64,000 bases of DNA from an uncultured Prevotella sp. (GTDB taxonomy: Bacteria > Bacteroidota > Bacteroidia > Bacteroidales > Bacteroidaceae): positions 1-64,000 of the forward strand of contig UQJC01000003.1 of assembly GCA_900541335.1 (NCBI GenBank), written 5' to 3'. The notes beneath the pieces are model-generated. The model made no database searches. It was given only the letters and a program-made list of their open reading frames with translations, and was not told where the DNA came from. Positions within the stretch are counted from its first letter, which is position 1; every line of letters starts with the position of its first letter. This document shows positions 27,278 to 36,379 of the stretch, in pieces. A program made the position numbers and the translations under genes.

Positions 27278-27685
27278 TTATGCGAAGACCCATTCCACTG
27301 TCAGCACATTGTCAGCCACCTGTTTGCCTGCGGCTAACAGCGTGTAGCGGGCTGTAAAAGTGCCACCTTGGGCATCCAGTGAGAATGAGTGAGAGTGCGT
27401 AAAGAGCGAAAGGTCGAGCGGACCATGCTGCGTTTCGTAAGGGCAGGGTAACAGGCGACCCTCGATGAAGGTCATGCGTGAACGTGTGCTACCGTGTCGT
27501 TTTAAGTCTGCCAAATCATTCGAGAGCAGCAAATGTGCCGTGCCGTCGTTATCAGCTTCAGCATAGCGAAGCATAACGGCCGTCTCTTCGATGAGGCAGG
27601 CACCGTCGCTTTCAGTGCGGATGATGTCTTCGCCATTTTCGGTCGTAGTAACGAGATGGGTCGTGATATGAGCTTTCTTAAGCAT
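27278..27685 (-). CDS. DUF1934 (YwiB-like) family protein
   Basis: A 135-residue cytosolic protein. The sequence order (LLRYAEADNDGTAHLLLS, TRSRMTFIEGRLLPCPYETQHGPLDLSLFTHSH, GTFTARYTLLAAGKQV) follows the lipocalin-like beta-barrel family DUF1934, known from B. subtilis YwiB. No enzymatic activity is established for the family. It lies between the C10 protease and dipeptidase genes, all on the minus strand, without an evident functional link. Confidence 0.7.
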   Translation of the reverse strand: MLKKAHITTHLVTTTENGEDIIRTESDGACLIEETAVMLRYAEADNDGTAHLLLSNDLADLKRHGSTRSRMTFIEGRLLPCPYETQHGPLDLSLFTHSHSFSLDAQGGTFTARYTLLAAGKQVADNVLTVEWVFA

Positions 27686-27798
27686 GGGAAAAGAGATGTT
27701 TTTTTATTCGTAGGCCTGTTGCTTGACATGGATGCAAGTCAATGGGCGAAGACTTTCTTCAGTGCATATCGAACTGTTTTGACAGGCTTCGCCCTCGA

Positions 27799-29727
27799 TT
27801 ACTTGATGTAAATCTTTCGAGTGTCTCCGTGTTCGCGTCGCAAATATACGCCGCGTTCGTGAGGTTTCGAAATGTTTCGTCCGTCGAGGGTGAACCATTG
27901 AACTTCTGTCGAATTCTCCTTCATCACGGAGTTTATATCCGATGTCGAAGGCATTTGGAACGAAAGCGTTTGTACAACGCCCCAACTTTTTCGGAGGCGG
28001 AACGTGTAGCTCGCACCAGGACGAAGGGCTGAAAAACGTACCGTTTCCGTCGTGTCAGTTTGCGGCGCGAGGTAGAGGTAATGGTCGATGCGAGCACTCA
28101 AGCCCGTTGAGTCGTCAAGCAAATCGTAGATGAAGGTCTCCGCTGCGCGTTCGTTTGCGTGTCGATTGGCATACCGCTGTGTGATGACAGCAGTATGAGG
28201 GTCAAGGAAACTCACCTGCGGTTGTTCGCTGATGATGTCCTTCGTACCCCTGTTTCCAATGTCAATCGGCAGAGAGAAAGTCAACTGTTCACCGTCCGGA
28301 CTGACCGATAGTAAATGTGCTCCGCTTCGGGGAAAGAGCGTATGAACGATGACCGTGTCGCGTTCGTGCGCACGGAGCGTGCGTCCGGTATAGTTGAGCC
28401 AAGTACCTTGTTGAGTCAACGCCGTGTCCATCGGTACGTTGAGCAACAGGGCAAAGGGGGTGGTTAGCGATTGGTCCGATGTATTGTGAAGTACCAGTTG
28501 CAGAGGCGTGTAGCAATTCGCTTGTGGACTGCAGAGGGGAGTCAATGATTCGATGACCACTTCGCGTCCCGTACGGTGCAACGTATCGGGCAGGGAGGCA
28601 TCAGTCACAGAATCGGGACACACCACCAAGGCTTCTTGGTTACAGAAAAAGCCACTCTCGACGAAGTCCTCCCGATTGGCTGCGGGAACGGGGTGAGCCA
28701 ATACGTCGAGGCGGAAGTAGCCGTCAAATTGCCCATCGTACCCCCAGTTGACGTGAAACATCCCGCGTTCGTCCAGCCCGTCGAGCACAAAGGCATGCCC
28801 CCCCGTCTGCATAATCGAGCCTGCATAATAAACCGGACGGCGGTGTTGAATCTCCTGAGCCAGAAAGTTCCAAAAGGCAGTCGGTTCGTAGCGGTAACTG
28901 TCCAGGTAATGTACGTACTTCAGTCCGAAGGCGCGGCGCAAAGGTTCTGCCAGGCGGCTCGTATTCGCTCCGCTCGATTCCAACCCCCAATTCATGTGCG
29001 CCGCCACGCCCAGATAATACGACAGACGCGCCACCGCGTCGACCTCAGGAGTACCCGTTTCCGTCAGTTCATAGTGGTCGCGAATCAAGCGGCTGTCCAC
29101 CGTCTTGCCGGGCAATACATCGTCAATGGTGTAGTGTTCCGTCTTCCAACCCTGTAAGGTGTCGCAAAGCGTATACGTGCGGCGGTAGTAAGTCAGAATC
29201 TGTTCCATAGCCGTAGCCACACAGCCCACGATGCAACGTTGCTCCGACACCTTGCCGTCTGCATCCGTCCAATAAGGACAAGCCGCGTTGTAGGGTGCAT
29301 ATTGATGGCGCGTAGTGGTCAGCAACGGAGCGACTTTTTGCCACTGTGCCCCCTCGGGAGGATAAGTGCGGTTTCCGGTAGCGCGTAGCTTGAGCGGAGC
29401 TGCCAGGAGTGCGCGGAGAGCGGGCGGCAAGTTCGCCTCAGTGCTTCGCGTCGTGGGCGAAAGGATGGAGGGAGAACGCTGCGTGGTGCCGTAGCCCAAG
29501 ATTTCGGGCAGGCAGTCGTCGGTAGCCACGACGATAAACTCGTTTGCGTGACCAAAGACATAGCCTGTAGGCATGGTGGCATATAGTTGCAGTGAGACAG
29601 GAGTGCGTTGTTCGCGCAATTGCCACCACCGCCGAGCCACCTTGTGTGCTTCGGCTATGTCGATAGGCGAAGCATAGGCACTACCCGAAAGAAAGAGTGC
29701 GAAGAATAGAAACAGATAAAAACGCAT
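27799..29727 (-). CDS. C10 (streptopain-like) cysteine protease with T9SS-like tail
   Basis: A 642-residue secreted protease. The signal peptide covers about 1-19 (MRFYLFLFFALFLSGSAYAS). A SpeB-type inhibitory propeptide follows (about 20-140, FIVVATDDCLPEILGYG). The C10 catalytic domain has Cys169 in CIVGCVATAMEQIL, His311 in TGGHAFVLDG and the FHVNWGYDGQFDGYF motif. A beta-rich C-terminal half (about 370-600) ends in VQWFTLDGRNISKPHERGVY and KIYIK, resembling a T9SS sorting domain. Relatives include SpeB, interpain A and periodontain, which degrade host proteins. I start at MRFY because the nine upstream residues would spoil the signal peptide. No adjacent inhibitor gene is seen. Confidence 0.88.
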   Translation of the reverse strand: MRFYLFLFFALFLSGSAYASPIDIAEAHKVARRWWQLREQRTPVSLQLYATMPTGYVFGHANEFIVVATDDCLPEILGYGTTQRSPSILSPTTRSTEANLPPALRALLAAPLKLRATGNRTYPPEGAQWQKVAPLLTTTRHQYAPYNAACPYWTDADGKVSEQRCIVGCVATAMEQILTYYRRTYTLCDTLQGWKTEHYTIDDVLPGKTVDSRLIRDHYELTETGTPEVDAVARLSYYLGVAAHMNWGLESSGANTSRLAEPLRRAFGLKYVHYLDSYRYEPTAFWNFLAQEIQHRRPVYYAGSIMQTGGHAFVLDGLDERGMFHVNWGYDGQFDGYFRLDVLAHPVPAANREDFVESGFFCNQEALVVCPDSVTDASLPDTLHRTGREVVIESLTPLCSPQANCYTPLQLVLHNTSDQSLTTPFALLLNVPMDTALTQQGTWLNYTGRTLRAHERDTVIVHTLFPRSGAHLLSVSPDGEQLTFSLPIDIGNRGTKDIISEQPQVSFLDPHTAVITQRYANRHANERAAETFIYDLLDDSTGLSARIDHYLYLAPQTDTTETVRFSALRPGASYTFRLRKSWGVVQTLSFQMPSTSDINSVMKENSTEVQWFTLDGRNISKPHERGVYLRREHGDTRKIYIK

Positions 29728-29891
29728 ACAGAGGAAGGCTGTGGGGTAAAACAATTGAGCTGAATAATCTGGAGTGAAGCCCTTCGTGCAGAGTGCAAGG
29801 TTCCTTTCGGTTGGTTTTCGCCCCCATGTATTTCAGCGTAGGTAAGCTACACGTCTGCGTAAGCCGATTGATTCTTTATCAATGTGGCTTC

Positions 29892-30125
29892 GTCACCTAC
29901 GAGTACACAAAGAGTCTCTGTCAATGTGTTCTTGTAGGTGACGAGTACACATTGTAGGGCTGTCGATGTGTTCTCGTAGGTGACGAGTGCACATTGTAAG
30001 GCTGTCGATGTGTTCTCGTAGGTGACGAGTACACATTGTAAGGCTATCGATGTGTTCTCGTAGGTGACGAGTACACATTGTAAGACTGTCAATGTGTATT
30101 CTTCCACGACGAGGACACATTTCGG
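29892..30125. repeat. 42-bp tandem repeat array
   Basis: Four almost identical 42-bp units start at 29934, 29976, 30018 and 30060, flanked by decayed units at 29892-29933 and 30102-30125. Each unit holds two short dyads: CTCGT-AGGTG-ACGAG, and ACACAT paired with ATGTGT. Because 42 is divisible by three, the minus strand stays open for 86 codons as 14-residue repeats, but nothing else suggests translation. It sits in the 498-bp gap between the C10 protease and methyltransferase genes. Confidence 0.9.
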
Positions 30126-30225
30126 TTAAGGCAGGGGAGGTCTGTCATGGATATGGAAAACTATGCTCCTATGCAAGAGAAATGGTTTCATGACGGGATG
30201 TCAGATACACTTTTAGCGATAGTAT

Positions 30226-31575
30226 TTACAAGTCTGCCGCAGTGTCATTTCCGTAGACAGTCTTCTTCTCAAAGAGCATCCCTTCAAATATCCCGTGCAT
30301 TTTGACCTGTGGCTTAACGTCGTGGACTTCTTTCTGAAGCGTATTGTCTGCTTTGGCTGGAAGGCTGTTAAGCAAACGGATAAGGGATCTTCCTATTGCC
30401 CAGGCCAGATTTACGGGTACTGCATTGCCGATTTGTTTGTATTGAGCTGAAAGTGTTCCTTCAAAATGCCAATCGTCTGGGAAGGTTTGTATTCTTGCAT
30501 ATTCCCTGACAGTGAGTGGACGTGTTTCGATAGGATGGCACCTTTCTGTTTGTTTTTGAGCTGGCGCACAAGTTAATGTAAGACTTGGCTCATCCATGGC
30601 CAATCGGCGAGCCATTCCTGTTTTACCGCCTCCGAGTTCGTAGCTTCCTTTCATAAATTCTTTAGCCACCTCATCGGGTAGGTCTTTCCAATTCCCCCCC
30701 TCAGGAACCAACTCCATCACCTTCCGTTTATTTTCGGGGTACTTCTGACCTGCTGATGGCGGTACATCCGTATCGTAAAGACAGCCCTTGTAGAATGCAT
30801 CGCGTAAAGTTTGGATTTTTGGACACACGTCAGGCCATTGGAAGGTTACATGCGGAGCAATGTCATTGCGGATGCCAATGAGAATAAGACGCTCGCGTTT
30901 TTGTGGAACGTTATATTGAATGCTTCGTAACACCCTGGGTTCAATCAGTGTGTATCCAAGTTCCGATATCACGTCCTTGATTGTTTGGAGTGTTCGTCCT
31001 TTATCATGCTCGAGCAATCCGCGTACGTTTTCACCGAGAAATACTTTGGGTTGAATTTCTTTGATGGCTCTTGCCATTTCAAAGAACAATGTACCTCTTG
31101 TTTCTTCAAAGCCCAAACGCTTTCCGGCATAGGAAAAAGCCTGACAGGGGAATCCTCCGGAAAGGAAGTCTACTTTATCACGAAGAGGGGTAAAGTCAAT
31201 TTCATGAATATCTCCTTCTATTACTTTCCATTGCGGACGGTTTTTTTGGAGCGTTTGGCAGGCTGCATGATCCATTTCGTTCAGTAGAAGATGATGAAAA
31301 CCGGCTTTTTCCATACCTAAAGCTAAACCGCCGCCGCCTGCAAACAGCTCGACGGAAGTGTAGATGTTGTGCGGTTGAATTTTTAGTTCCTCGTCCCAGT
31401 GGGTCGAGAGCATAGCCTTAATTTCAGGAATATCTTTTAAGTCGGACAGTTGGAAATATCGTTTTCCGTCAGCCGCTTTGTGTACAGAGTATTTACCATT
31501 ACGTATCCATGCTTCAACCGTCGCGCGTGAAACGTTTAGGAGGTCTGCAAAGAGATTGACTGGAAGGGTTTTCAT
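30226..31575 (-). CDS. Type II DNA (cytosine-5) methyltransferase with N-terminal HTH
   Basis: A 449-residue C5-methyltransferase that protects the host sites of the adjacent endonuclease. The order is: a helix-turn-helix at about residues 6-30 (NLFADLLNVSRATVEAWIRN), motif I ELFAGGGGLALGM (76-88), catalytic Cys144 in GGFPCQAFSYAGKR, ENV at 182-184, a target-recognition region around 310-360, and the late motifs QIGNAVPVNLAWAIGRSL. The HTH could let the enzyme bind its own promoter, as known for M.EcoRII and M.SsoII; that is inference. I start at ATG 31575; the frame is open up to 31698 but would overlap the endonuclease gene with non-homologous residues. By its partner, the site is probably GGNCC. 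Confidence 0.9.
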   Translation of the reverse strand: MKTLPVNLFADLLNVSRATVEAWIRNGKYSVHKAADGKRYFQLSDLKDIPEIKAMLSTHWDEELKIQPHNIYTSVELFAGGGGLALGMEKAGFHHLLLNEMDHAACQTLQKNRPQWKVIEGDIHEIDFTPLRDKVDFLSGGFPCQAFSYAGKRLGFEETRGTLFFEMARAIKEIQPKVFLGENVRGLLEHDKGRTLQTIKDVISELGYTLIEPRVLRSIQYNVPQKRERLILIGIRNDIAPHVTFQWPDVCPKIQTLRDAFYKGCLYDTDVPPSAGQKYPENKRKVMELVPEGGNWKDLPDEVAKEFMKGSYELGGGKTGMARRLAMDEPSLTLTCAPAQKQTERCHPIETRPLTVREYARIQTFPDDWHFEGTLSAQYKQIGNAVPVNLAWAIGRSLIRLLNSLPAKADNTLQKEVHDVKPQVKMHGIFEGMLFEKKTVYGNDTAADL

Positions 31576-31651
31576 AGGACGAAATGCAATTGAAGAACTC
31601 AGTAGAAGTGTATATTCAATACTAAGTTCGGTTGTGTATGTATAGGAATGA

Positions 31652-32398
31652 CTATTGGGCCTGAATGTCTTGGAATCCTTCGTAGGTTGAGAATGCAAGA
31701 AGGTAGATAGCTTTCAGTAAATCGGTATTCTTTTTACTTAACTCTTCATAGACCGTATTCTTAAGTAAAAGTGTCTTATCTTCATTGATGACGTCTTCAA
31801 TGATATCGGGCAATGCCATACATAGCTTGAAAAAAGCAGTTGAATCGCCAAATACCAACTCGTAGAATTTGTCGATAGACATTCTACGAATTTGTTTATG
31901 TGAACGTTGTTTTTTATCCAATGAAATAGTCCAGACTTCGTCTTTAGAGCGTTTAGATATAGCTTCAACTAAGTAGCAAGTAGCCTGATCATCATCAAGA
32001 AGCTTTGCTTGCATCTTCATATACGTTTTTTGTGAAGAAGCAGAATTCATCGTATTATGCTTGTTCTTCATTTCAACGAATATATGAAAATCATTGTTTT
32101 CCACATCAAATCCTTCTTCAGGAACAGACCAGCCGTTTCCTGCATACTTAAATAGATTTTGGTGAAAGTAGCCAATGCGGTTGGTATTTGACTTGTCTAT
32201 TTGTCTGAAGCATTCGTCTTCAATTGTTTGATGAATGTTCTTCCCATAGACTTTGGCATCAAATGTCATTTTGATAGGGTCAACGATGTTCTCGTTGAAT
32301 TCTGCAAGATTAATTCCACGACGATAGCTTTCAACGGTTTCCTTGACATGCTTATAAATGGCTTCGTCTGATATGAATCCTAGCTGGTATGATTTCAT
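31652..32398 (-). CDS. Type II restriction endonuclease, Eco47II/Sau96I-like
   Basis: A 248-residue endonuclease. The whole length matches the Eco47II family, whose members cut GGNCC (from memory of the family). It starts MKSYQLGFISDEAIYKHVKE and carries FDAKVYGKNIHQTIE and IGYFHQNLFKYAGNGW. A PD-(D/E)xK-like core has Asp98 and Glu109-Lys111 in FVEMKNKHN (107-115). The gene is clearly AT-rich (21 G+C in the 60 bases 31681-31740), unlike the neighbouring rodA operon, a sign of transfer. It begins 15 bases after a gene of the rod-shape operon, so some expression may come from read-through. The methyltransferase gene follows 76 bases later. Confidence 0.85.
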   Translation of the reverse strand: MKSYQLGFISDEAIYKHVKETVESYRRGINLAEFNENIVDPIKMTFDAKVYGKNIHQTIEDECFRQIDKSNTNRIGYFHQNLFKYAGNGWSVPEEGFDVENNDFHIFVEMKNKHNTMNSASSQKTYMKMQAKLLDDDQATCYLVEAISKRSKDEVWTISLDKKQRSHKQIRRMSIDKFYELVFGDSTAFFKLCMALPDIIEDVINEDKTLLLKNTVYEELSKKNTDLLKAIYLLAFSTYEGFQDIQAQ

Positions 32399-32413
32399 TT
32401 TAATCTTTGTTTT

Positions 32414-32878
32414 TTAGATATTAAACTGCCGTCCCTCTTTGCCGTCTTCAACCCCTTTGGCATAGCCTTCGCGGTAGCCCGACACATAGTCCGCTTGTTC
32501 GCTTTCTTTGCGGAAGTTGTTTGACTCGTCGTACATGGCGTGGTCGTTGCCTGTAGCTCCGTCGTCACAGCCCGCCGCGTATCCATCTTCGTAACCCGCT
32601 TCGAAGGGTTCGCGTTTGTCCTTACCAAGCAGGGTGTCGGAGAGCGTGGAAGGGATGATGGTATCGGGAGTAGTTGAGAGTACGTCCGAGCCAATGCTGG
32701 TATCGGGAATGGCTATGGGATGTGATGCGGTCGATGTTTTGCCGGAAAACGTGCGTGCCTTTTCCTCCGTTGTCGAACGTTTCATATAGATAATGGCGCA
32801 TACGATAAGCAGACAGGCTGTAAGTGTCAATGCGATGCGGCTACCTTTTTTGGGTTGGTGATTATGATTGTAATTCAT
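32414..32878 (-). CDS. Hypothetical single-pass membrane protein with GYxxG-type repeats
   Basis: A 154-residue protein with a Lys-rich N-terminus, one membrane helix at about 14-31 (IALTLTACLLIVCAIIYM) and an extracytoplasmic domain. A Ser/Thr-rich linker (about 35-85) leads to two Gly-rich motifs: FEAGYEDGYAAGCDDGATGN and YVSGYREGYAKGVEDGKEG. These are Yae1-type GYxxG(Y/x)xxGxxxG repeats, usually helical hairpins for protein contacts. It is the last gene of the rod-shape operon, 47 bases after rodA. A role in the elongation complex is only suggested by position. Confidence 0.6.
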   Translation of the reverse strand: MNYNHNHQPKKGSRIALTLTACLLIVCAIIYMKRSTTEEKARTFSGKTSTASHPIAIPDTSIGSDVLSTTPDTIIPSTLSDTLLGKDKREPFEAGYEDGYAAGCDDGATGNDHAMYDESNNFRKESEQADYVSGYREGYAKGVEDGKEGRQFNI

Positions 32879-32925
32879 TGTCTATAGTGAGAGAGTGATT
32901 ATGCTACGATGAATTAGGAAGTGTA

Positions 32926-34398
32926 TCAGTTACGGCGCAGTACGCGGCGCGGACGGCCTGCGTCAATGCGCAATAGTATGAAGAGCATCAGGGTAAAGCC
33001 CCAAAGGGAGGAACCGCCGTAACTGAAGAAGGGCAGCGGGATGCCGATGACGGGCGTGAGACCCATAACCATGCCTATGTTGATGAATACGTGGAAAAGG
33101 AGGATGCTCAGCACGGAATAGCCGTACACGCGGCCGAAAGTCGTGACTTGGCGTTCACTAATCCAAATGAGTCGCAGAATAAGTAGCAGGAAGAGGAGCA
33201 GCACGCCGGCTGAACCAAGGAAACCTTGCTCTTCGCCCACGGTACAGAAGATGAAGTCCGTGTCTTGTTCAGGCACATATTTGAGTTTCGTTTGCGTGCC
33301 GTTCATAAATCCCTTGCCTTCGAGACCGCCCGAGCCAATGGCGATTTTACTCTGATTGACGTTGTAACCCGCACCGTGGTTGTCTTCGTTCATACCGAGT
33401 AGCACCTGGATGCGCAAGCGTTGGTGCGGTTCGAGCACCTTGTTGAGTGCGAAGTCTGCGGTATAAAGGAAGGCGGTACTGCCGAGGGTAAAGACAGCGA
33501 TTAGCAGACAGCTGTTCAATCGTTGTCCCAGTGACTGCCAGGCGAGGTAGCCCGCCATGAAGAGGCAGAGGGCAAGGAGTAACCAGGAGATGTCAAAGGG
33601 ATAAAGGAAGTTTGACACCAGGAGCGAGAGCACCAGGGTGGCGGTGCCGACTCCGAGAAAAAGCCGTTCGTAGCGGGTATGAGGGGCATAGATTTTGACC
33701 ATTCCCATGGTGAATATCCAGATGAGCGTCAGCACGGTAAACTCGCCAATCGAGGCGGTCGTGCCTGGAAGAATGTCGGCACTGAAGCGAATACCGATGA
33801 CAAAGTAGCTGACTGCAGCCACAGCGGTGAAGAGGATGCTGCCGGGCATTCCTTCGCGGTAGAACATCAGAAAGAAGGCGAGGTAAACGAGGGCAGAACC
33901 CGTTTCGCGTTGCAGGATGATAAGCACCATGGGGAGCAAGATGACTGCCGCTGCCTTCATGAAGTTGCGCATGTTGTTGAGGCTGAAGTTGTACTGATTA
34001 ATCAGTTTGGCAACAGCCAATGCGGTCGCACATTTGGCAAATTCCGCCGGTTGTACGTTGCAGAAACCCAGGCTGACCCAGGAGTGCGAACCTTTGATGT
34101 CCTTGGCGATGAAGGGAGTGATGAAGAGGACGATCATCATGACCCAATAGAGCAAGCCGGCCAGGGTGTCGTAAAATTTGTCGTCGGTCATCAGGATGAT
34201 GAAGCCTAACGAGAGGGCACAGCCTATCCAAACGAACTGTTTGCCCGTACGGGTTGTCCAGTCGAGAAAGTTGGTGTCACCCAGTTCGTGGGTGGCTCCG
34301 CAAATGCTGAACCACCCGCAGACTAGCAGGACGAGATAAAGTAAGATGACGACCCAGTCTACACGGAGAATGGGGTAGGTCTTGGATTCGTTGGGCAT
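32926..34398 (-). CDS. rodA: RodA peptidoglycan glycosyltransferase (SEDS family)
   Basis: A 490-residue integral membrane polymerase that uses lipid II to build glycan strands during cell elongation, together with PBP2. About ten helices are visible. The SEDS landmarks are KDIKGSHSWVSLGFCNVQPAEFAK (about 101-124), the long periplasmic segment with GSGGLEGKGFMNGTQTKLKYVP, and TVGEEQGFLGS followed by GIPLPFFSYGGSSLW. There is an unusually long middle region compared with E. coli RodA, as in other Bacteroidetes. It lies 29 bases after mrdA. Confidence 0.93.
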   Translation of the reverse strand: MPNESKTYPILRVDWVVILLYLVLLVCGWFSICGATHELGDTNFLDWTTRTGKQFVWIGCALSLGFIILMTDDKFYDTLAGLLYWVMMIVLFITPFIAKDIKGSHSWVSLGFCNVQPAEFAKCATALAVAKLINQYNFSLNNMRNFMKAAAVILLPMVLIILQRETGSALVYLAFFLMFYREGMPGSILFTAVAAVSYFVIGIRFSADILPGTTASIGEFTVLTLIWIFTMGMVKIYAPHTRYERLFLGVGTATLVLSLLVSNFLYPFDISWLLLALCLFMAGYLAWQSLGQRLNSCLLIAVFTLGSTAFLYTADFALNKVLEPHQRLRIQVLLGMNEDNHGAGYNVNQSKIAIGSGGLEGKGFMNGTQTKLKYVPEQDTDFIFCTVGEEQGFLGSAGVLLLFLLLILRLIWISERQVTTFGRVYGYSVLSILLFHVFINIGMVMGLTPVIGIPLPFFSYGGSSLWGFTLMLFILLRIDAGRPRRVLRRN

Positions 34399-34427
34399 GA
34401 GAGAAGAATGTAATTTAAGGGGCGGCT

Positions 34428-36284
34428 TTATCGTTCGTAGTCCCCGTACTTAATGCATCGTTTCTGGAAGTCATCTGCTTTCTTTTGCGAAGCCTCCGAA
34501 AGTTTGCCATTGAGGTATTGTTCCATGATGAGCGCACCGATAGGCACACCATATACGTTACCGAAACCACCGTTTTCTACATAAACAGCCACGGCAATAC
34601 GTGGATTGTTCATTGGCGCAAAGCCCATAAAGGCAGAGTGGTCGTGGCCACGGTTTTGCGCCGTACCCGTTTTGCCGCAGACCTCATGGTCGGGCAGGTT
34701 GGCACCGCGACACGTACCATTCAGCACAGCTTTGCGCATACCCGCTACGGCATATTCGTACCATTTTGGGTCAACGCCAGTGTATTTCCGTCGGGTATAG
34801 AGCGTATCGAGCTGACCGTTTTGGATGGACCGTACCACGTGAGGCACGATGTAGTAACCGCGATTGGCCACCGTAGCTGCAAGGTTGGCTATTTGAAGCG
34901 GTGTGGCGGTAACCTCGCCTTGGCCGATAGAGATGGAGATGACCGTCAGTCCGTTCCACGACTTGCGGTAAGCCTTGTCGTAATAGTCCGCATTCGGAAT
35001 CATACCGCGCCGTTCGCCCGGCAAGTCGATGCCCAATTTGTAGCCGAAGCCCATAGCCACCATGTAGTCCTTCCAACGCGTCATGGCGTTTTGTACCGAA
35101 CCGTACTTGCGGCGGTTGCTAAACATGCGGAAGAGATTCCAACAGAAGTAGGAGTTGCACGAAGTACCGATGGCGGGCACCAGGTTGATGGGTGACTGGT
35201 GTCCGTGGCACCCCACATGCAGGCCTTTGTAATTAAAGCCGTGGTGGCAAGGGAAGGAAATGTTCGGGTCGATGGCACCTTCCTGTAAGCCCACGAGCGC
35301 TTGCGTAATCTTGAAGGTAGAACCAGGCGGATAGGTACCCATCATGGCGCGGTTAAGCAAGGGTTTCATCGGGTCTCGGCTCAGGCGAATGTGGTTCTTG
35401 CCACGGTCGCGTCCCACCATGATACGCGGATCGTAGGTAGGTGATGAAGCCATGCAGAGAATTTCTCCCGTCTTCGGTTCGATGGCGACGATGGCGCCGA
35501 GCTTGCCTGTCAGCAATCGTTCGGCCAGTGCCTGCAAGTCGCGGTCGAGTCCGAGCGTCAGGTTCTTACCCGGTATGGCCTGTTTGTCGTATTTGCCATC
35601 CTGGTAGTGTCCTTGGGTGCGGCCGTGCACGTCGCGAAGCATGATGCGCATTCCCTTCTCACCGCGCAGTTGTTTTTCGTATGAGCGTTCTACACCCAGT
35701 TTACCAATAAAGTCTCCCCGTCGGTAATATTGCCCCGAGTCTGCATCCAGTTCCTTTTGGTTGATTTCGCCCACATCGCCGAGAATGTGCGCTCCCATGT
35801 TCGTTAGGTATTGGCGTTTCGAGCGTTTCTCAATGCTGAACCCGTTGAAGCGGAATAGCTTTTCACGAAACAGGGAAAACTCTTCCGCAGGAATTTGCGC
35901 CATGAAGAGCTGCGGCGTATAGCGCGAGTATCCCGGGTTCTTGTTACGATCCTTGATTTCCGCCATGCGTTTGATGTAGTCCTCCTTCGTGATGCCAACC
36001 GTTTGGCAGAAGTCGAGCGTGTCGATGCCACGTTGGTTGTTCATCACCACCATGATGTTGTACGACGGTTCGTTGTACACAAGGATGCGCCCCTTGCGGT
36101 CGTAGATGAGTCCGCGCGAGGGGTATAGAATGTCCTTACGGAAAGCGTTCGAGTCGGCATTCTTCTTGTAGTCATCGCTCCACAGTTGCAGGGTGAAGAG
36201 TCGAATCATGTAAATCAGAATAATGCCAATCGCCACGCCTCCGATGACAAATTTGCGGTTGGAGAATACGTTATTTTTAGTCAT
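34428..36284 (-). CDS. mrdA: Penicillin-binding protein 2 (elongation transpeptidase)
   Basis: A 618-residue class B penicillin-binding protein, the transpeptidase partner of RodA. A short cytoplasmic tail precedes a membrane helix (about 12-32). The pedestal domain starts with SRGLIYDRKGRILVYN (56-71). The catalytic Ser is Ser322 in PPGSTFKITQ, with SCN as the second motif (TSCNSYFCW) and KTG in CGKTGTAQN near 553. It is the target of mecillinam-type beta-lactams. It sits 95 bases after mreD, a gap that contains a possible RNA switch structure (36324-36369). Confidence 0.94.
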   Translation of the reverse strand: MTKNNVFSNRKFVIGGVAIGIILIYMIRLFTLQLWSDDYKKNADSNAFRKDILYPSRGLIYDRKGRILVYNEPSYNIMVVMNNQRGIDTLDFCQTVGITKEDYIKRMAEIKDRNKNPGYSRYTPQLFMAQIPAEEFSLFREKLFRFNGFSIEKRSKRQYLTNMGAHILGDVGEINQKELDADSGQYYRRGDFIGKLGVERSYEKQLRGEKGMRIMLRDVHGRTQGHYQDGKYDKQAIPGKNLTLGLDRDLQALAERLLTGKLGAIVAIEPKTGEILCMASSPTYDPRIMVGRDRGKNHIRLSRDPMKPLLNRAMMGTYPPGSTFKITQALVGLQEGAIDPNISFPCHHGFNYKGLHVGCHGHQSPINLVPAIGTSCNSYFCWNLFRMFSNRRKYGSVQNAMTRWKDYMVAMGFGYKLGIDLPGERRGMIPNADYYDKAYRKSWNGLTVISISIGQGEVTATPLQIANLAATVANRGYYIVPHVVRSIQNGQLDTLYTRRKYTGVDPKWYEYAVAGMRKAVLNGTCRGANLPDHEVCGKTGTAQNRGHDHSAFMGFAPMNNPRIAVAVYVENGGFGNVYGVPIGALIMEQYLNGKLSEASQKKADDFQKRCIKYGDYER

Positions 36285-36323
36285 GAAGATGGGAGAGATT
36301 GGGGGACTGGTTGGGTGTTATGC

Positions 36324-36369
36324 GAGATGAGGTAATGGGGAATAAAGTAACCTCATCTCCCCATTACCT
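36324..36369 (-). promoter_or_regulatory. Mutually exclusive stems in the mreD-mrdA gap
   Basis: On the transcript, AGGTAATGGGG pairs with CCCCATTACCT (11 bp, plus-strand 330-340 and 359-369 of 36 kb), and GAGATGAGGT pairs with ACCTCATCTC (10 bp, 324-333 and 350-359). The pairing segments overlap and interleave, so the two stems compete or form a pseudoknot-like fold about 40 bases upstream of the mrdA start. A regulatory role is inference. Confidence 0.4.
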
Positions 36370-36379
36370 TATACTCCGT

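Noticed and set aside
29847..30120. Repeat protein of 14-residue units on the minus strand
   Set aside because: Openness follows from the 42-bp period and occurs in two frames at once; the composition is poor and no neighbour supports translation.
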